Below the pieces are notes generated by a model. That model did not search any database. It saw nothing but the letters and a program-made list of their open reading frames with translations, and was not told where the DNA came from. The position numbers and the translations under genes are program-made. Source: Candidatus Kaiserbacteria bacterium (GTDB taxonomy: Bacteria > Patescibacteriota > Minisyncoccia > Phycocordibacterales > UBA918). From it: a DNA stretch of 6,538 bases. The stretch spans positions 1-6,538 of the forward strand of contig QKBW01000034.1 of NCBI GenBank assembly GCA_003245875.1, read 5' to 3'. Shown here in pieces: positions 1 through 6,246 of the stretch. Positions within the stretch are counted from its first letter, which is position 1, and each line of letters begins with the position of its first letter.

Positions 1-19
1 CCATTAGATTAATACCGGG

Positions 20-60
20 AATCAAAAAGCCCGCAGGCAAAGCCTGCGGGCTTTTTGATT
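20..60 (-). terminator. Intrinsic terminator at the end of the gap-rpiB-rpe-tkt operon, probably bidirectional
   Basis: Arms 20-38 and 42-60 form a perfect 19-bp inverted repeat around a 3-nt loop (39-41). The inner ten pairs are GC-rich (GCCCGCAGGC type), and the outer part of each arm is a run of five A or T. Read on the minus strand, this gives a strong GC hairpin followed by a U tract, 3 nt after the TAA of the last operon gene. The structure is symmetric, so the plus-strand transcript would form the same hairpin plus U tract. It could therefore also stop a convergent transcript arriving from left of the window, though no such gene is visible here. Confidence 0.95.
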
Positions 61-63
61 TCT

Positions 64-1041
64 TTACTTCCCGATCGCACTTACGACCGCCTGCACGATT
101 CCTTCACTATCAAGTCCATAATGTGCAACCAGTTCTTCCGGCGAACCGGACTGCCCAAATTGATCCTGTACACCAACACGTACCACACGGACCGGGTATT
201 CGCTACTCACATATTCAGCAACCGCCGAACCAAAACCTCCAGCCGCCTGATGTTCTTCTACAGTCACAATAAGATCGTTGTCTCTCGCTAATACATCAAG
301 TGCAGCAGTATCCAATGGCTTAATGGTACCAAAGTGTGTAACCGATGTAGCCACTCCTTGTTGCTCCAACATACGCGCAGCCTGATATGTGTTGTACAAA
401 AGTGTCCCGGTCGAAAGCAGTGCTATACGTGCGCCTTCCGGTACAAACACTGGCAATGCCTTACCAAATACAAACGGTGTTTCTGGTGTCGTGACGACTG
501 GCGTTTTTTCTCGTCCAAATCGCATATAGACGGGTCCAACATATTCAGCCATCCATTCGGTCATGCGACGTGCTTCATGTATATCAGCCGGAGCCAAAAC
601 AACCATACCTGGTATAACTCGCATTAGCGCGATATCTTCAATCGCTTGGTGTGTTGCCCCATCCGGCCCAACCGAGACGCCGGCATGCGCCCCGATTATC
701 TTTACATTACTCTCATTATACGCAATAGTGGTACGCACTTGCTCCCAACTACGTCCGGGAGAAAACATGGCATACGAAGAAATAAACGGTATCTTACCCA
801 TCGCTGCCATACCTGATGCTACCGAAGCCATATTTTGCTCAGCAATACCAACTTCAAAAAAACGCTCCGGGTAAGCCTCTGCAAAAAGGTTCATACGAGT
901 CGACTCGGTCAAATCAGCACACAACCCTACCACCGCACCGTGAGCAGCTGCCGCGTTACGCAAACCCTCACCAAAACCATCGCGGGTATTGGCCACATCC
1001 GGATCACCATGTAACGTATTTTTGAAAAATTCTTGTAGCAT
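64..1041 (-). CDS. tkt: Transketolase, C-terminal subunit (pyrimidine-binding and C-terminal domains)
   Basis: This is the second half of a split transketolase, 325 residues, cytoplasmic. With the N-terminal subunit encoded just upstream it should transfer two-carbon ketol units between pentose, tetrose and triose phosphates using thiamine diphosphate. Residues about 17-175 are the pyrimidine-binding domain. Its GIAEQN motif holds the catalytic Glu68, which activates the cofactor, and GPDGATHQ carries His131, part of the substrate site. Residues about 190-325 are the transketolase C-terminal domain, with EEHQAAGGFGS around residues 262-272. The ATG lies 1 nt after the TAA of the N-terminal gene. 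A GGAAAG ribosome site sits inside the end of that gene, which fits coupled translation and equal subunit amounts. A 1-deoxyxylulose-5-P synthase is less likely, because the ADLTESTR and GATHQ motifs are of transketolase type. The stop codon is followed at once by the terminator. Confidence 0.93.
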   Translation of the reverse strand: MLQEFFKNTLHGDPDVANTRDGFGEGLRNAAAAHGAVVGLCADLTESTRMNLFAEAYPERFFEVGIAEQNMASVASGMAAMGKIPFISSYAMFSPGRSWEQVRTTIAYNESNVKIIGAHAGVSVGPDGATHQAIEDIALMRVIPGMVVLAPADIHEARRMTEWMAEYVGPVYMRFGREKTPVVTTPETPFVFGKALPVFVPEGARIALLSTGTLLYNTYQAARMLEQQGVATSVTHFGTIKPLDTAALDVLARDNDLIVTVEEHQAAGGFGSAVAEYVSSEYPVRVVRVGVQDQFGQSGSPEELVAHYGLDSEGIVQAVVSAIGK

Positions 1042-1042
1042 A

Positions 1043-1936
1043 TTAACTTTCCGGTTTATCGATCGCTCCAGCTAAAGTGCGCAACTTCTCCAACGCCACT
1101 TTCGCTTGCTCACTACGAGGTACACGATCTTCCGGCCCTTTACCTGGAGGATTGCCGTGCCAGCGGAAATCACGTTCGAAGACATCAACACCACGCGAAG
1201 GAATCGTATGTGCGATAATGACCGACGGCTTACCATAGATCGTTTGGGCTTTGCCAACCGCATCAACAATCTGTCGGATATTATGTCCATCAACCTCCTG
1301 CACATGCCACCCAAAACTTTCCCATTTATCTTTCAACGACTCCAGGGGCATAACGTCTTTAGTGTACCCATCGATCTGAATACCATTGCGATCAACGATG
1401 GTAATGAGGTTATTGAGTTTTTCCTTCCCGGCCAACATTGCCGCTTCCCAGATTTGTCCTTCATTAAGCTCACCATCGCCGGTAATACAGTAAATAAATT
1501 TTGACGTGTACTGATTATCCATCCGCGCTGCCAGCGTCATCCCAACCGCCTGCGATAGACCACTCCCCAATGGCCCCGAACTCGTTTCAATGCCAGGCAG
1601 CGCGGTACGATGCGGGTGTCCTTGTAGTCGCGAACCGAATTGTCGCAAGGTTAAAAGTTCTTCCTGTGGAAAATATCCGGCATGCGCCATAGTGGCATAG
1701 AGCACCGGACAGATATGACCGGCCGAAAGCACTAGACGATCACGATCGTCCCAGGCGGGGTTCGAGGGATTATGTCGCAAGATATGAAAATAAAGTGCCG
1801 TAAAAACATCAGCCATATCAAGCGGTCCGGCAGTATGTCCACTACCGGCAGCCACAAGCATCTCAATAATGCTTTGGCGAATATCATTGGCTTTGTGCTC
1901 CAACGCCAAAACTTCTTCATCAGTCAAATACTTCAT
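1043..1936 (-). CDS. tkt: Transketolase, N-terminal subunit (thiamine diphosphate-binding domain)
   Basis: This is the N-terminal half of a split transketolase, 297 residues. It binds the diphosphate of thiamine diphosphate and Mg2+. Visible motifs are AGSGH (His34), DRLVLSAGH (His74), GHP (His107), SSGPLGSGLSQAVGM (119-133) and the cofactor motif GDGELNEGQ (153-161). Asp154 and Asn184 are the expected Mg2+ ligands, and RWHG has His260. One-piece transketolases are about 620-670 residues. This gene and the next add up to 622, so nothing large is missing. The two genes are in different frames, each with its own start, as in archaeal and other reported split transketolases. The usual GHPGG loop reads GHTAG here (34-38). 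The gene follows the rpe-like gene after 38 nt, and the only good Shine-Dalgarno sequence lies unusually far (19 nt) from this ATG. No other in-frame start exists before an upstream in-frame TAA, and ATG fits the family N terminus. Confidence 0.93.
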   Translation of the reverse strand: MKYLTDEEVLALEHKANDIRQSIIEMLVAAGSGHTAGPLDMADVFTALYFHILRHNPSNPAWDDRDRLVLSAGHICPVLYATMAHAGYFPQEELLTLRQFGSRLQGHPHRTALPGIETSSGPLGSGLSQAVGMTLAARMDNQYTSKFIYCITGDGELNEGQIWEAAMLAGKEKLNNLITIVDRNGIQIDGYTKDVMPLESLKDKWESFGWHVQEVDGHNIRQIVDAVGKAQTIYGKPSVIIAHTIPSRGVDVFERDFRWHGNPPGKGPEDRVPRSEQAKVALEKLRTLAGAIDKPES

Positions 1937-1955
1937 GTCGTATGTATTGTAACAA

Positions 1956-1962
1956 CTCCTTT
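1956..1962 (-). promoter_or_regulatory. Shine-Dalgarno-like AAAGGAG with long spacing to the transketolase N-terminal gene
   Basis: AAAGGAG is the best anti-16S match in the 38-nt gap between the rpe-like gene and the transketolase N-terminal gene. The GGAG ends 19 nt before the ATG, beyond the usual 5-10 nt. No ATG, GTG or TTG lies at normal distance in the right frame, and the frame hits TAA just before the site. A short imperfect stem (GTTGT with ACGAC, one G-U pair) in the spacer could shorten the distance; this is speculation. The site may instead be weak or unused. Confidence 0.45.
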
Positions 1963-1974
1963 AGCTCGCACCGG

Positions 1975-2625
1975 CTATTTATTAACCATCGCACACAACG
2001 CTTGATACGCCGCGCGCTTGTCTGGAGCAGACATAATGGCTGAACCAACCGCAAAGTTATCCGCCCCAGCCGCAAGCAATCTCGGTAGCGTCTCTTGATT
2101 GACTGCGCCATCAATTAAAATATTGATGTGGGATTGCTCTTTCCGTAACGCTTGAATATTATGAATAACCTGTTCAGAGAACGGTTCACCCTGATGTCCA
2201 ATAGTATGTATCCCCATCAGTTGCACCCCATCAACCACATCGAGCCACGGTATGTAATGTTCAATAGGTAATGTGTCATTACCGGCAATATACAGTTTGT
2301 AATGATACTGATTGCGTAGATCAATATACGGACCAAGATCAGCTACGGTCTCCAAGTGAATAACAAGAGCATCCGCTCCCCATTCCAACCACTCACGTGC
2401 CGCCACCAGTGGGTCGACAACCATAAGGTCGATCATCGTATCGACTGCAGCAACAAGCCCGAGGTCATGCAAGGTGTCTCCAACAACATATGGCCATGAA
2501 GCGGGTTTGGCGAACATCCCATCAACGATATCTATCTGTACCATTGGCGCAAAACGAACCGCCTCTAACGCATCACGCAGATGCTCGCGTGACGTTGGTA
2601 CAATTGCTGGAATGATCATAGCCAT
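1975..2625 (-). CDS. rpe: Ribulose-phosphate 3-epimerase-like TIM-barrel protein with altered metal ligands
   Basis: This 216-residue protein has the length and fold signature of ribulose-phosphate 3-epimerase, which interconverts ribulose-5-P and xylulose-5-P. QIDIVDG (30-36) matches the family HVDVMDG, WGADALVIHLE (82-92) matches AGADxxxxHxE, IDGAVN (171-176) matches VDGGVN, and AAGADNFAVGSAI (185-197) is the phosphate-binding end. Asp32 and Asp172, the expected acid-base pair and metal ligands, are kept. The two His metal ligands are replaced by Gln30 and Asp66. The N-terminal PSILSADF-type motif reads PAIVPTS, and the VNPGFGGQ loop reads IHTIGHQGEPF (139-149). It starts 5 nt after the stop of rpiB, with no strong ribosome site, so coupled translation is likely. 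Placement between rpiB and transketolase supports an epimerase role, but activity is inferred and a changed substrate or metal is possible. Hexulose-6-P synthase is unlikely because DxKxxD is absent. Confidence 0.75.
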   Translation of the reverse strand: MAMIIPAIVPTSREHLRDALEAVRFAPMVQIDIVDGMFAKPASWPYVVGDTLHDLGLVAAVDTMIDLMVVDPLVAAREWLEWGADALVIHLETVADLGPYIDLRNQYHYKLYIAGNDTLPIEHYIPWLDVVDGVQLMGIHTIGHQGEPFSEQVIHNIQALRKEQSHINILIDGAVNQETLPRLLAAGADNFAVGSAIMSAPDKRAAYQALCAMVNK

Positions 2626-2630
2626 ACATC

Positions 2631-3086
2631 TTATGGACGCAAAGCTTCTGCCTTATCAATACGTCGCTGATACTTTCCATCTGCTGACAACTCTGTAGCC
2701 AACCACAATGCTACAACCACCGGCACCTCCGCTTCATGTACAAAGCGTGCACCAATAGAGAGCACGTTGGCATCATTATGCTCACGAGAAAGTGCAACGA
2801 TTTCATGCGCTCCGCCATAGTAAACCGCCGCGCGCACGCCGGGGAATTGATTGGCCAACATAGCTTCGCCCTGTCCACTGCCACCAAATATAACTGCTCG
2901 ACTACCAGTTGGGTCTTTTTGCACGGCTTCTGCTGCCAGAGCAATATAATCGGGATAGTCATCGTCTGCTTCATACGTATGCGCTCCCATGTCGACCACT
3001 TCATACAAACCCTCTTGTTGTAGGTAGGCTTTCAAAAATTCTTTATGCTGGAATCCCGCATGGTCTGTTGCAAGAATGATCTTCAT
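2631..3086 (-). CDS. rpiB: Ribose-5-phosphate isomerase B (RpiB/LacAB family, Glu-dependent type)
   Basis: RpiB interconverts ribulose-5-P and ribose-5-P in the cytoplasm. The 151-residue length is typical. The N-terminal MKIILATDHAG holds the Asp8-His9 pair of the substrate site. The anion-hole loop reads GGSGQGE (68-74), followed by AMLAN. SREHNDAN (100-107) and GAR (112-114) match the family, and QRRI (140-143) has the phosphate-binding Arg residues. E. coli-type enzymes have a catalytic Cys in the sequence CGTG. Here that position is Gly68, as in the mycobacterial type, where a Glu at the position of Glu74 is the base. The enzyme is thus probably active by the Glu route. It starts 10 nt after the gap stop codon, with purine-rich AAAAGGGG overlapping the end of gap as a likely ribosome site. 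Confidence 0.95.
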   Translation of the reverse strand: MKIILATDHAGFQHKEFLKAYLQQEGLYEVVDMGAHTYEADDDYPDYIALAAEAVQKDPTGSRAVIFGGSGQGEAMLANQFPGVRAAVYYGGAHEIVALSREHNDANVLSIGARFVHEAEVPVVVALWLATELSADGKYQRRIDKAEALRP

Positions 3087-3096
3087 ACAGATTAAC

Positions 3097-4131
3097 TTAC
3101 CCCTTTTGGTTAAAATGTTCAGCTACCTTGGCAACATGCGCCACCAACGTGTGGGTAAAGCTGGTTTCATTGTCATACCATGCTAAAACTTTCACCAAAT
3201 CACCATCGACAACCCGAGTCATAGAGAGATCAGCAATAGATGCAAAACGTGCGCCAATGATATCCGAAGACACCAGCGGCTCATTCGTTACCGCAAACAA
3301 AGTATTCCAGGCTGGAGATGCAGCTGCTTTTGTCAGAACTTCGTTGACCTCTTCTACAGAGGTACTGCGACTAGCCAAAAAAGTCACATCAACGATAGAA
3401 CCAACGACCACCGGTACACGAATCGAGATACCATCAAATTTGCCGGCCAACTCTGTATGAGCTAACGTCGTTGCTTTTGCTGCGCCGGTGGAACTTGGGA
3501 TGATATTTTGTGCGGCGGCTCGACCTTCACGAAACTCTTTACGACTCGGCCCATCAACAAGGGACTGTGTAGCAGTATAAGCATGCACCGTATTAAGCAC
3601 CGCTTTTTGGATGCCGATCTCTTCTTTCAAAATGGCAACCAATGGACTGGTAGCATTGGTGGTACAGGATGCATTTGAACTGATCTCGCAAGTAGCCAAC
3701 TGGTCTTCATTCACACCCATCAATACCGTCGCACCGGAAACTCCCGCCGTCGTTGGATCATCTTTGACCGGACCGGTAATGACCACTCGTTTAGCACCGG
3801 CAGTAAGGTGTGCTTTTGATTTATCATAGCCATTGAAAAAACCGGTAGCTTCCACCACAACATCAATACCCAACTTCTGCCACGGCAGACGAGCAGGATC
3901 ACGCTCAGATAAAACAGTGATTTCCTTTCCATCTATGACCAACTGCCCCTCATTGGACTCTACACTAAACGGTGCTTGACCATACGCGGTGTCATAGCGT
4001 AACAGATAGGCCAACATCTCAATATCACCAAGGTCGTTGATGGCCACGATCTCAAAATCAGGATGATCATATGCCATACGCATAAATGCACGCCCGATCC
4101 TACCAAATCCATTGATTGCTACTTTTGTCAT
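3097..4131 (-). CDS. gap: Glyceraldehyde-3-phosphate dehydrogenase, type I, NAD-dependent
   Basis: This is the glycolytic enzyme that oxidises and phosphorylates glyceraldehyde-3-P to 1,3-bisphosphoglycerate in the cytoplasm. The 344 residues are near the usual 330-340. The Rossmann motif NGFGRIGR is at 7-14. Asp33 in INDL suggests NAD rather than NADP. The active site SNASCTTN has nucleophile Cys156, with His183 in TVHAYT. RAAAQNIIPSSTGAAKA (204-220) forms the phosphate sites, and WYDNE (318-322) closes the catalytic domain. Three oddities are visible: about six or seven extra residues around 122-134 before GVNED, Ala160 where many enzymes have a second Cys, and TSFTH instead of WGYS after WYDNE. 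These look like lineage differences and not damage. It is the first gene of the sugar-phosphate operon, behind a 97-nt gap with a candidate promoter. Phosphoglycerate kinase, a common partner gene, is not next to it. Confidence 0.96.
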   Translation of the reverse strand: MTKVAINGFGRIGRAFMRMAYDHPDFEIVAINDLGDIEMLAYLLRYDTAYGQAPFSVESNEGQLVIDGKEITVLSERDPARLPWQKLGIDVVVEATGFFNGYDKSKAHLTAGAKRVVITGPVKDDPTTAGVSGATVLMGVNEDQLATCEISSNASCTTNATSPLVAILKEEIGIQKAVLNTVHAYTATQSLVDGPSRKEFREGRAAAQNIIPSSTGAAKATTLAHTELAGKFDGISIRVPVVVGSIVDVTFLASRSTSVEEVNEVLTKAAASPAWNTLFAVTNEPLVSSDIIGARFASIADLSMTRVVDGDLVKVLAWYDNETSFTHTLVAHVAKVAEHFNQKG

Positions 4132-4166
4132 ACAAATTACTCAATATCAATTACTTTACTGTTACC

Positions 4167-4195
4167 ATCATACACCACTCCAACCTCACATCGAA
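4167..4195 (-). promoter_or_regulatory. Candidate sigma-70-like promoter for the gap operon
   Basis: In the 97-nt gap before gap, the minus strand carries TATGAT (4172-4167) as a -10 box. A weak -35 box, TTCGAT (4195-4190), lies 17 nt upstream. Just upstream of that is a T-rich tract (4196-4210, TGTTGTTTTC-like) that could act as an UP-type element. Transcription would start near 4160, giving a leader of about 28 nt. The -10 fits consensus at five of six positions, but the -35 only at about three. No operator or riboswitch-like fold is evident. A strong intrinsic terminator for the upstream gene is also not visible, so read-through from the envelope cassette is possible. Confidence 0.4.
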
Positions 4196-4228
4196 AAAGA
4201 AAACAACAGATATCGTGTACTCTCGTAA

Positions 4229-5494
4229 CTAACGTGCGATACGTCGTCTCTCTGTTATATGCTCAATACGTCTCTTGAGCATATAAATAAAGAATATCGG
4301 TACCACCAATAACAGTAGTGCATACCACACCAAACGCCACGGTACCGTTGTGGCTAAAAAATTATTTTCTAATACCCGTTCATCGGCGACAACCAGGAAT
4401 CGTCCGGTACGTGCGAGTGATATCTGGGTAGCGTGGTCGTACACTACCAATGTAAAGTTGTAATACCCAGATTCAGCCAAAGATGAAAGTGTTGCCTCAT
4501 ATGCAGTCTTGTCGGTGTTGGCGCGTAGCAAAAAAGAATATACCTTTCCACTCTCTTCCTGTTGTATGGTCACCACGATCGATTTTAGGTGTTGTGGCAC
4601 ACTCTCGTACGGAAGACTGATAGTGAGCGGTACCGAGTTAAGCACGCGCACCGTTCCATCATTGATCTGCTGTATCAGTAACCCTTGCATAAAAGCAACC
4701 GGCAATGTGGTAGAGATGGCTTCTGGTGGTATGTCTGACAATGTCGATGTCGCCACCGCCTGTCCGGTGCGTGTATGCACCAATGCCACCGCACCACTGG
4801 AGCGATTACCCAATTGGTCATAGGAAAAAACCGTATAGTAATATTGAGTATCAAATGCAATATCCGTATCACGAAACTGTTTAGCCGATCCCTCGTAGAC
4901 AACCATACCGTCAGCCTCATCCACCGGGTAGAAATTTGGATTACGAACAATGCGCACGTATGAAAAGTCGCTGTCAGTTGGATTCTGCCATGACAACATA
5001 ATGTTTTTACCGGTGAATGTCCCCACAAGATCACTTACGTTTCCCGGTGGGGTCACGTCCTGTAGACTATCGGTTGTCACGACCAGATTTTTAACAAACG
5101 CTTGTACGCCGGTCGATGTATACCCTACTACTTGTACATAATATCGAGTGCCGGCAAGCAATTCCGCAATACTGACTATATGGTCCATACTCGACGAAGT
5201 AGTCACACTATTACCTAGTTCATAGTCAGGGGTACGTCCCCATCGCACCAACAAAATGATCGGTGCGCCTGTGGTGACATGTACCGCGATACTATTTGTA
5301 GTGGTTTGGGTATTAATTGTAACCGTATTCTGTGCCACGACATCCGCCGGGGTTGAAATGTATCCGTCCGAAGGTTGCTGCTGGAAGATGGTCGCTGACA
5401 CCTTAAAAGAGGTAGAGGCTGCCCAGACCGTTTGTCCTCCAAAAATACTCAGTAATACACAGACCAATAAAGCAGTACGGAAAAGATTGATCAT
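4229..5494 (-). CDS. Membrane-anchored surface protein with two fibronectin type III-like domains
   Basis: No specific function is recognised. Residues 1-26 look like a Sec signal peptide (hydrophobic core ALLVCVLLSIFGG, cleavage near VWA-A). Residues about 55-142 and 147-242 read as fibronectin type III-like beta domains. The second is clearest: VTPPGNVSDL start, IMLSWQNPTDSDFSYVRI strand, and YYYTVFSYDQLGN near its end. Residues about 280-370 look like a further beta domain (YYNFTLVVYD). One membrane helix spans about 386-405, followed by a basic tail KRRIEHITERRRIAR, so the bulk should lie outside with the C terminus in the cytoplasm. The ATG overlaps the TGA of the upstream gene (ATGA) and lacks a ribosome site, pointing to coupled translation. 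A role in adhesion, cell contact or holding the upstream secreted protein is inference. The C-terminal coding region contains a 12-bp inverted repeat. Confidence 0.88.
   Translation of the reverse strand: MINLFRTALLVCVLLSIFGGQTVWAASTSFKVSATIFQQQPSDGYISTPADVVAQNTVTINTQTTTNSIAVHVTTGAPIILLVRWGRTPDYELGNSVTTSSSMDHIVSIAELLAGTRYYVQVVGYTSTGVQAFVKNLVVTTDSLQDVTPPGNVSDLVGTFTGKNIMLSWQNPTDSDFSYVRIVRNPNFYPVDEADGMVVYEGSAKQFRDTDIAFDTQYYYTVFSYDQLGNRSSGAVALVHTRTGQAVATSTLSDIPPEAISTTLPVAFMQGLLIQQINDGTVRVLNSVPLTISLPYESVPQHLKSIVVTIQQEESGKVYSFLLRANTDKTAYEATLSSLAESGYYNFTLVVYDHATQISLARTGRFLVVADERVLENNFLATTVPWRLVWYALLLLVVPIFFIYMLKRRIEHITERRRIAR
4255..4286 (-). repeat. 12-bp perfect inverted repeat at the 3' end of the fibronectin-domain gene
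   Basis: Arms 4255-4266 and 4275-4286 are perfect reverse complements (TTATATGCTCAA type) around an 8-nt loop. It lies in the codons for the end of the membrane helix and start of the basic tail, about 24 nt before the stop codon. In RNA it would form a hairpin of modest, AT-rich stability. No U tract follows directly, so it is not a classic terminator. It could slow RNA decay from the 3' side, form part of a weak termination signal with the T-rich tract downstream, or be chance. Confidence 0.6.
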
Positions 5495-6243
5495 AGTGGG
5501 ATAGCAGTCACCGTTGTGGTAGCAGTATACACACCCGGTGCCTGATTAACTGACGAGCCAATACCTACTTTGAAGTATACCGTGGTAGTACTACCCCCCG
5601 GCTGATTAGAGCTGTGTCGTTCGGCAATTACTGCATCATTCGTACTCAAACCATCCCAACAAGTCTGAACCGCTGCGCTACCCGAACCACACACCCCAGC
5701 GTTTACTAAAAAACGAGACGGCATATCAGTGCCATATGCAGAATAACCAAAATGGGAATCTGTTGCTGCAGTTGTAAACATCGCATCAGGCACACTGCCG
5801 GCTGGTACATAATCAGCGATACTGCTTAACGCGCTTTGCAGAGCAGGTACACCAACCGCCTTAATTAAGAGTTGATACCCGGCACGGCCGTCGGTGACAA
5901 CATTCATCGACGTTGATCCATCAGATTCACCACCGGTCATGCCACTAAGTGCCGGAGACATACTCACATCACTTGCGGGCGTCAAGGCTAAATACACGAC
6001 CTGCATTTGCTGATACCCGGCATATAAATTGTAGTTTGCACTACCGCTTTGTCCGGTTGCAACCTCACCAACAGTTGACTCTTGAACAAAGTTGGTTGAC
6101 GTACTAAAACCACCCCCCACATTGATACTGTCACTCTCTATCTGATAGTTGCTGCTCGAACGTACCTGCGCAAAAACAGGTTGCCCATCACCAAGCCAAC
6201 TTAGTACACACCAAAGAACAATAAAAACATAAAAATAGCGCAT
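5491..6243 (-). CDS. Secreted surface protein with three 19-residue N-terminal repeats
   Basis: A 250-residue protein of no recognised function. Residues 1-25 are a signal peptide (hydrophobic core FYVFIVLWCVLSWL, cleavage after VFA). Residues 27-83 hold three repeats of 19 residues, each with Ser-x-Asn-(Tyr/Phe). The rest (about 84-250) is rich in Ser, Thr, Gly and Ala and has a beta-strand pattern, including GRAGYQLLIKA and a final GVYTATTTVTAIPL. Two Cys (185 and 195) in the exported part could form a disulfide. There is no C-terminal membrane helix, sortase motif or lipobox, so retention at the surface would need a partner. Similar Ser/Asn-Tyr repeats occur, from memory, in CPR surface proteins. 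The last strand recalls WxL-type domains, but the Trp-x-Leu motif is absent. It starts 3 nt after the upstream stop and overlaps the next start by 4 nt; no strong ribosome site is visible. Confidence 0.85.
   Translation of the reverse strand: MRYFYVFIVLWCVLSWLGDGQPVFAQVRSSSNYQIESDSINVGGGFSTSTNFVQESTVGEVATGQSGSANYNLYAGYQQMQVVYLALTPASDVSMSPALSGMTGGESDGSTSMNVVTDGRAGYQLLIKAVGVPALQSALSSIADYVPAGSVPDAMFTTAATDSHFGYSAYGTDMPSRFLVNAGVCGSGSAAVQTCWDGLSTNDAVIAERHSSNQPGGSTTTVYFKVGIGSSVNQAPGVYTATTTVTAIPL
5995..6165 (-). repeat. Three tandem 57-bp units coding for a 19-residue Ser-x-Asn-Tyr/Phe repeat
   Basis: The units code for residues 27-45, 46-64 and 65-83 of the secreted protein. The Asn-aromatic pairs fall at 32-33, 51-52 and 70-71, exactly 19 residues apart. 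Each is preceded by a Ser/Thr-rich stretch (SSSNY, STSTNF, SGSANY) and followed by a turn rich in Gly. The DNA copies are not near-identical, so the repeat is old and kept at protein level. A small stack of beta hairpins is the likely structure (inference). Confidence 0.7.
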
Positions 6244-6246
6244 GGA

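Noticed and set aside
55..1025. Plus-strand open frames opposite the transketolase C-terminal gene and elsewhere
   Set aside because: They lie fully opposite clear genes, show no domain pattern or ribosome sites, and their composition is that of reverse-strand shadows. No plus-strand gene is supported anywhere in the window.
1039..1045. The junction between the two transketolase genes as a frameshift or sequencing error in one long gene
   Set aside because: The N-terminal gene ends with its own linker and TAA, the next gene has an ATG and a GGAAAG ribosome site, and each half ends at the natural domain border. Split transketolases are known in archaea and other lineages, so two real subunits are the simpler reading.
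1975..2625. Reading the epimerase-like protein as hexulose-6-phosphate synthase or another OMP-decarboxylase-family enzyme
   Set aside because: The DxKxxD motif of that family is absent. The QIDIVDG, IDGAVN and GSAI motifs line up with ribulose-phosphate epimerases.
4192..4228. An intrinsic terminator directly after the fibronectin-domain gene
   Set aside because: The minus strand has a T-rich tract here (4193-4210), but the only stems before it are about 3-6 bp with a mismatch, wobble pair or long loop. The signal is too weak to call a terminator.
5491..6243. A true WxL surface domain in the secreted protein
   Set aside because: The only Trp in the exported part is in CWDGL, which is not Trp-x-Leu in the expected strand context, and no second WxL motif is present. 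Only the general end-strand pattern is similar.
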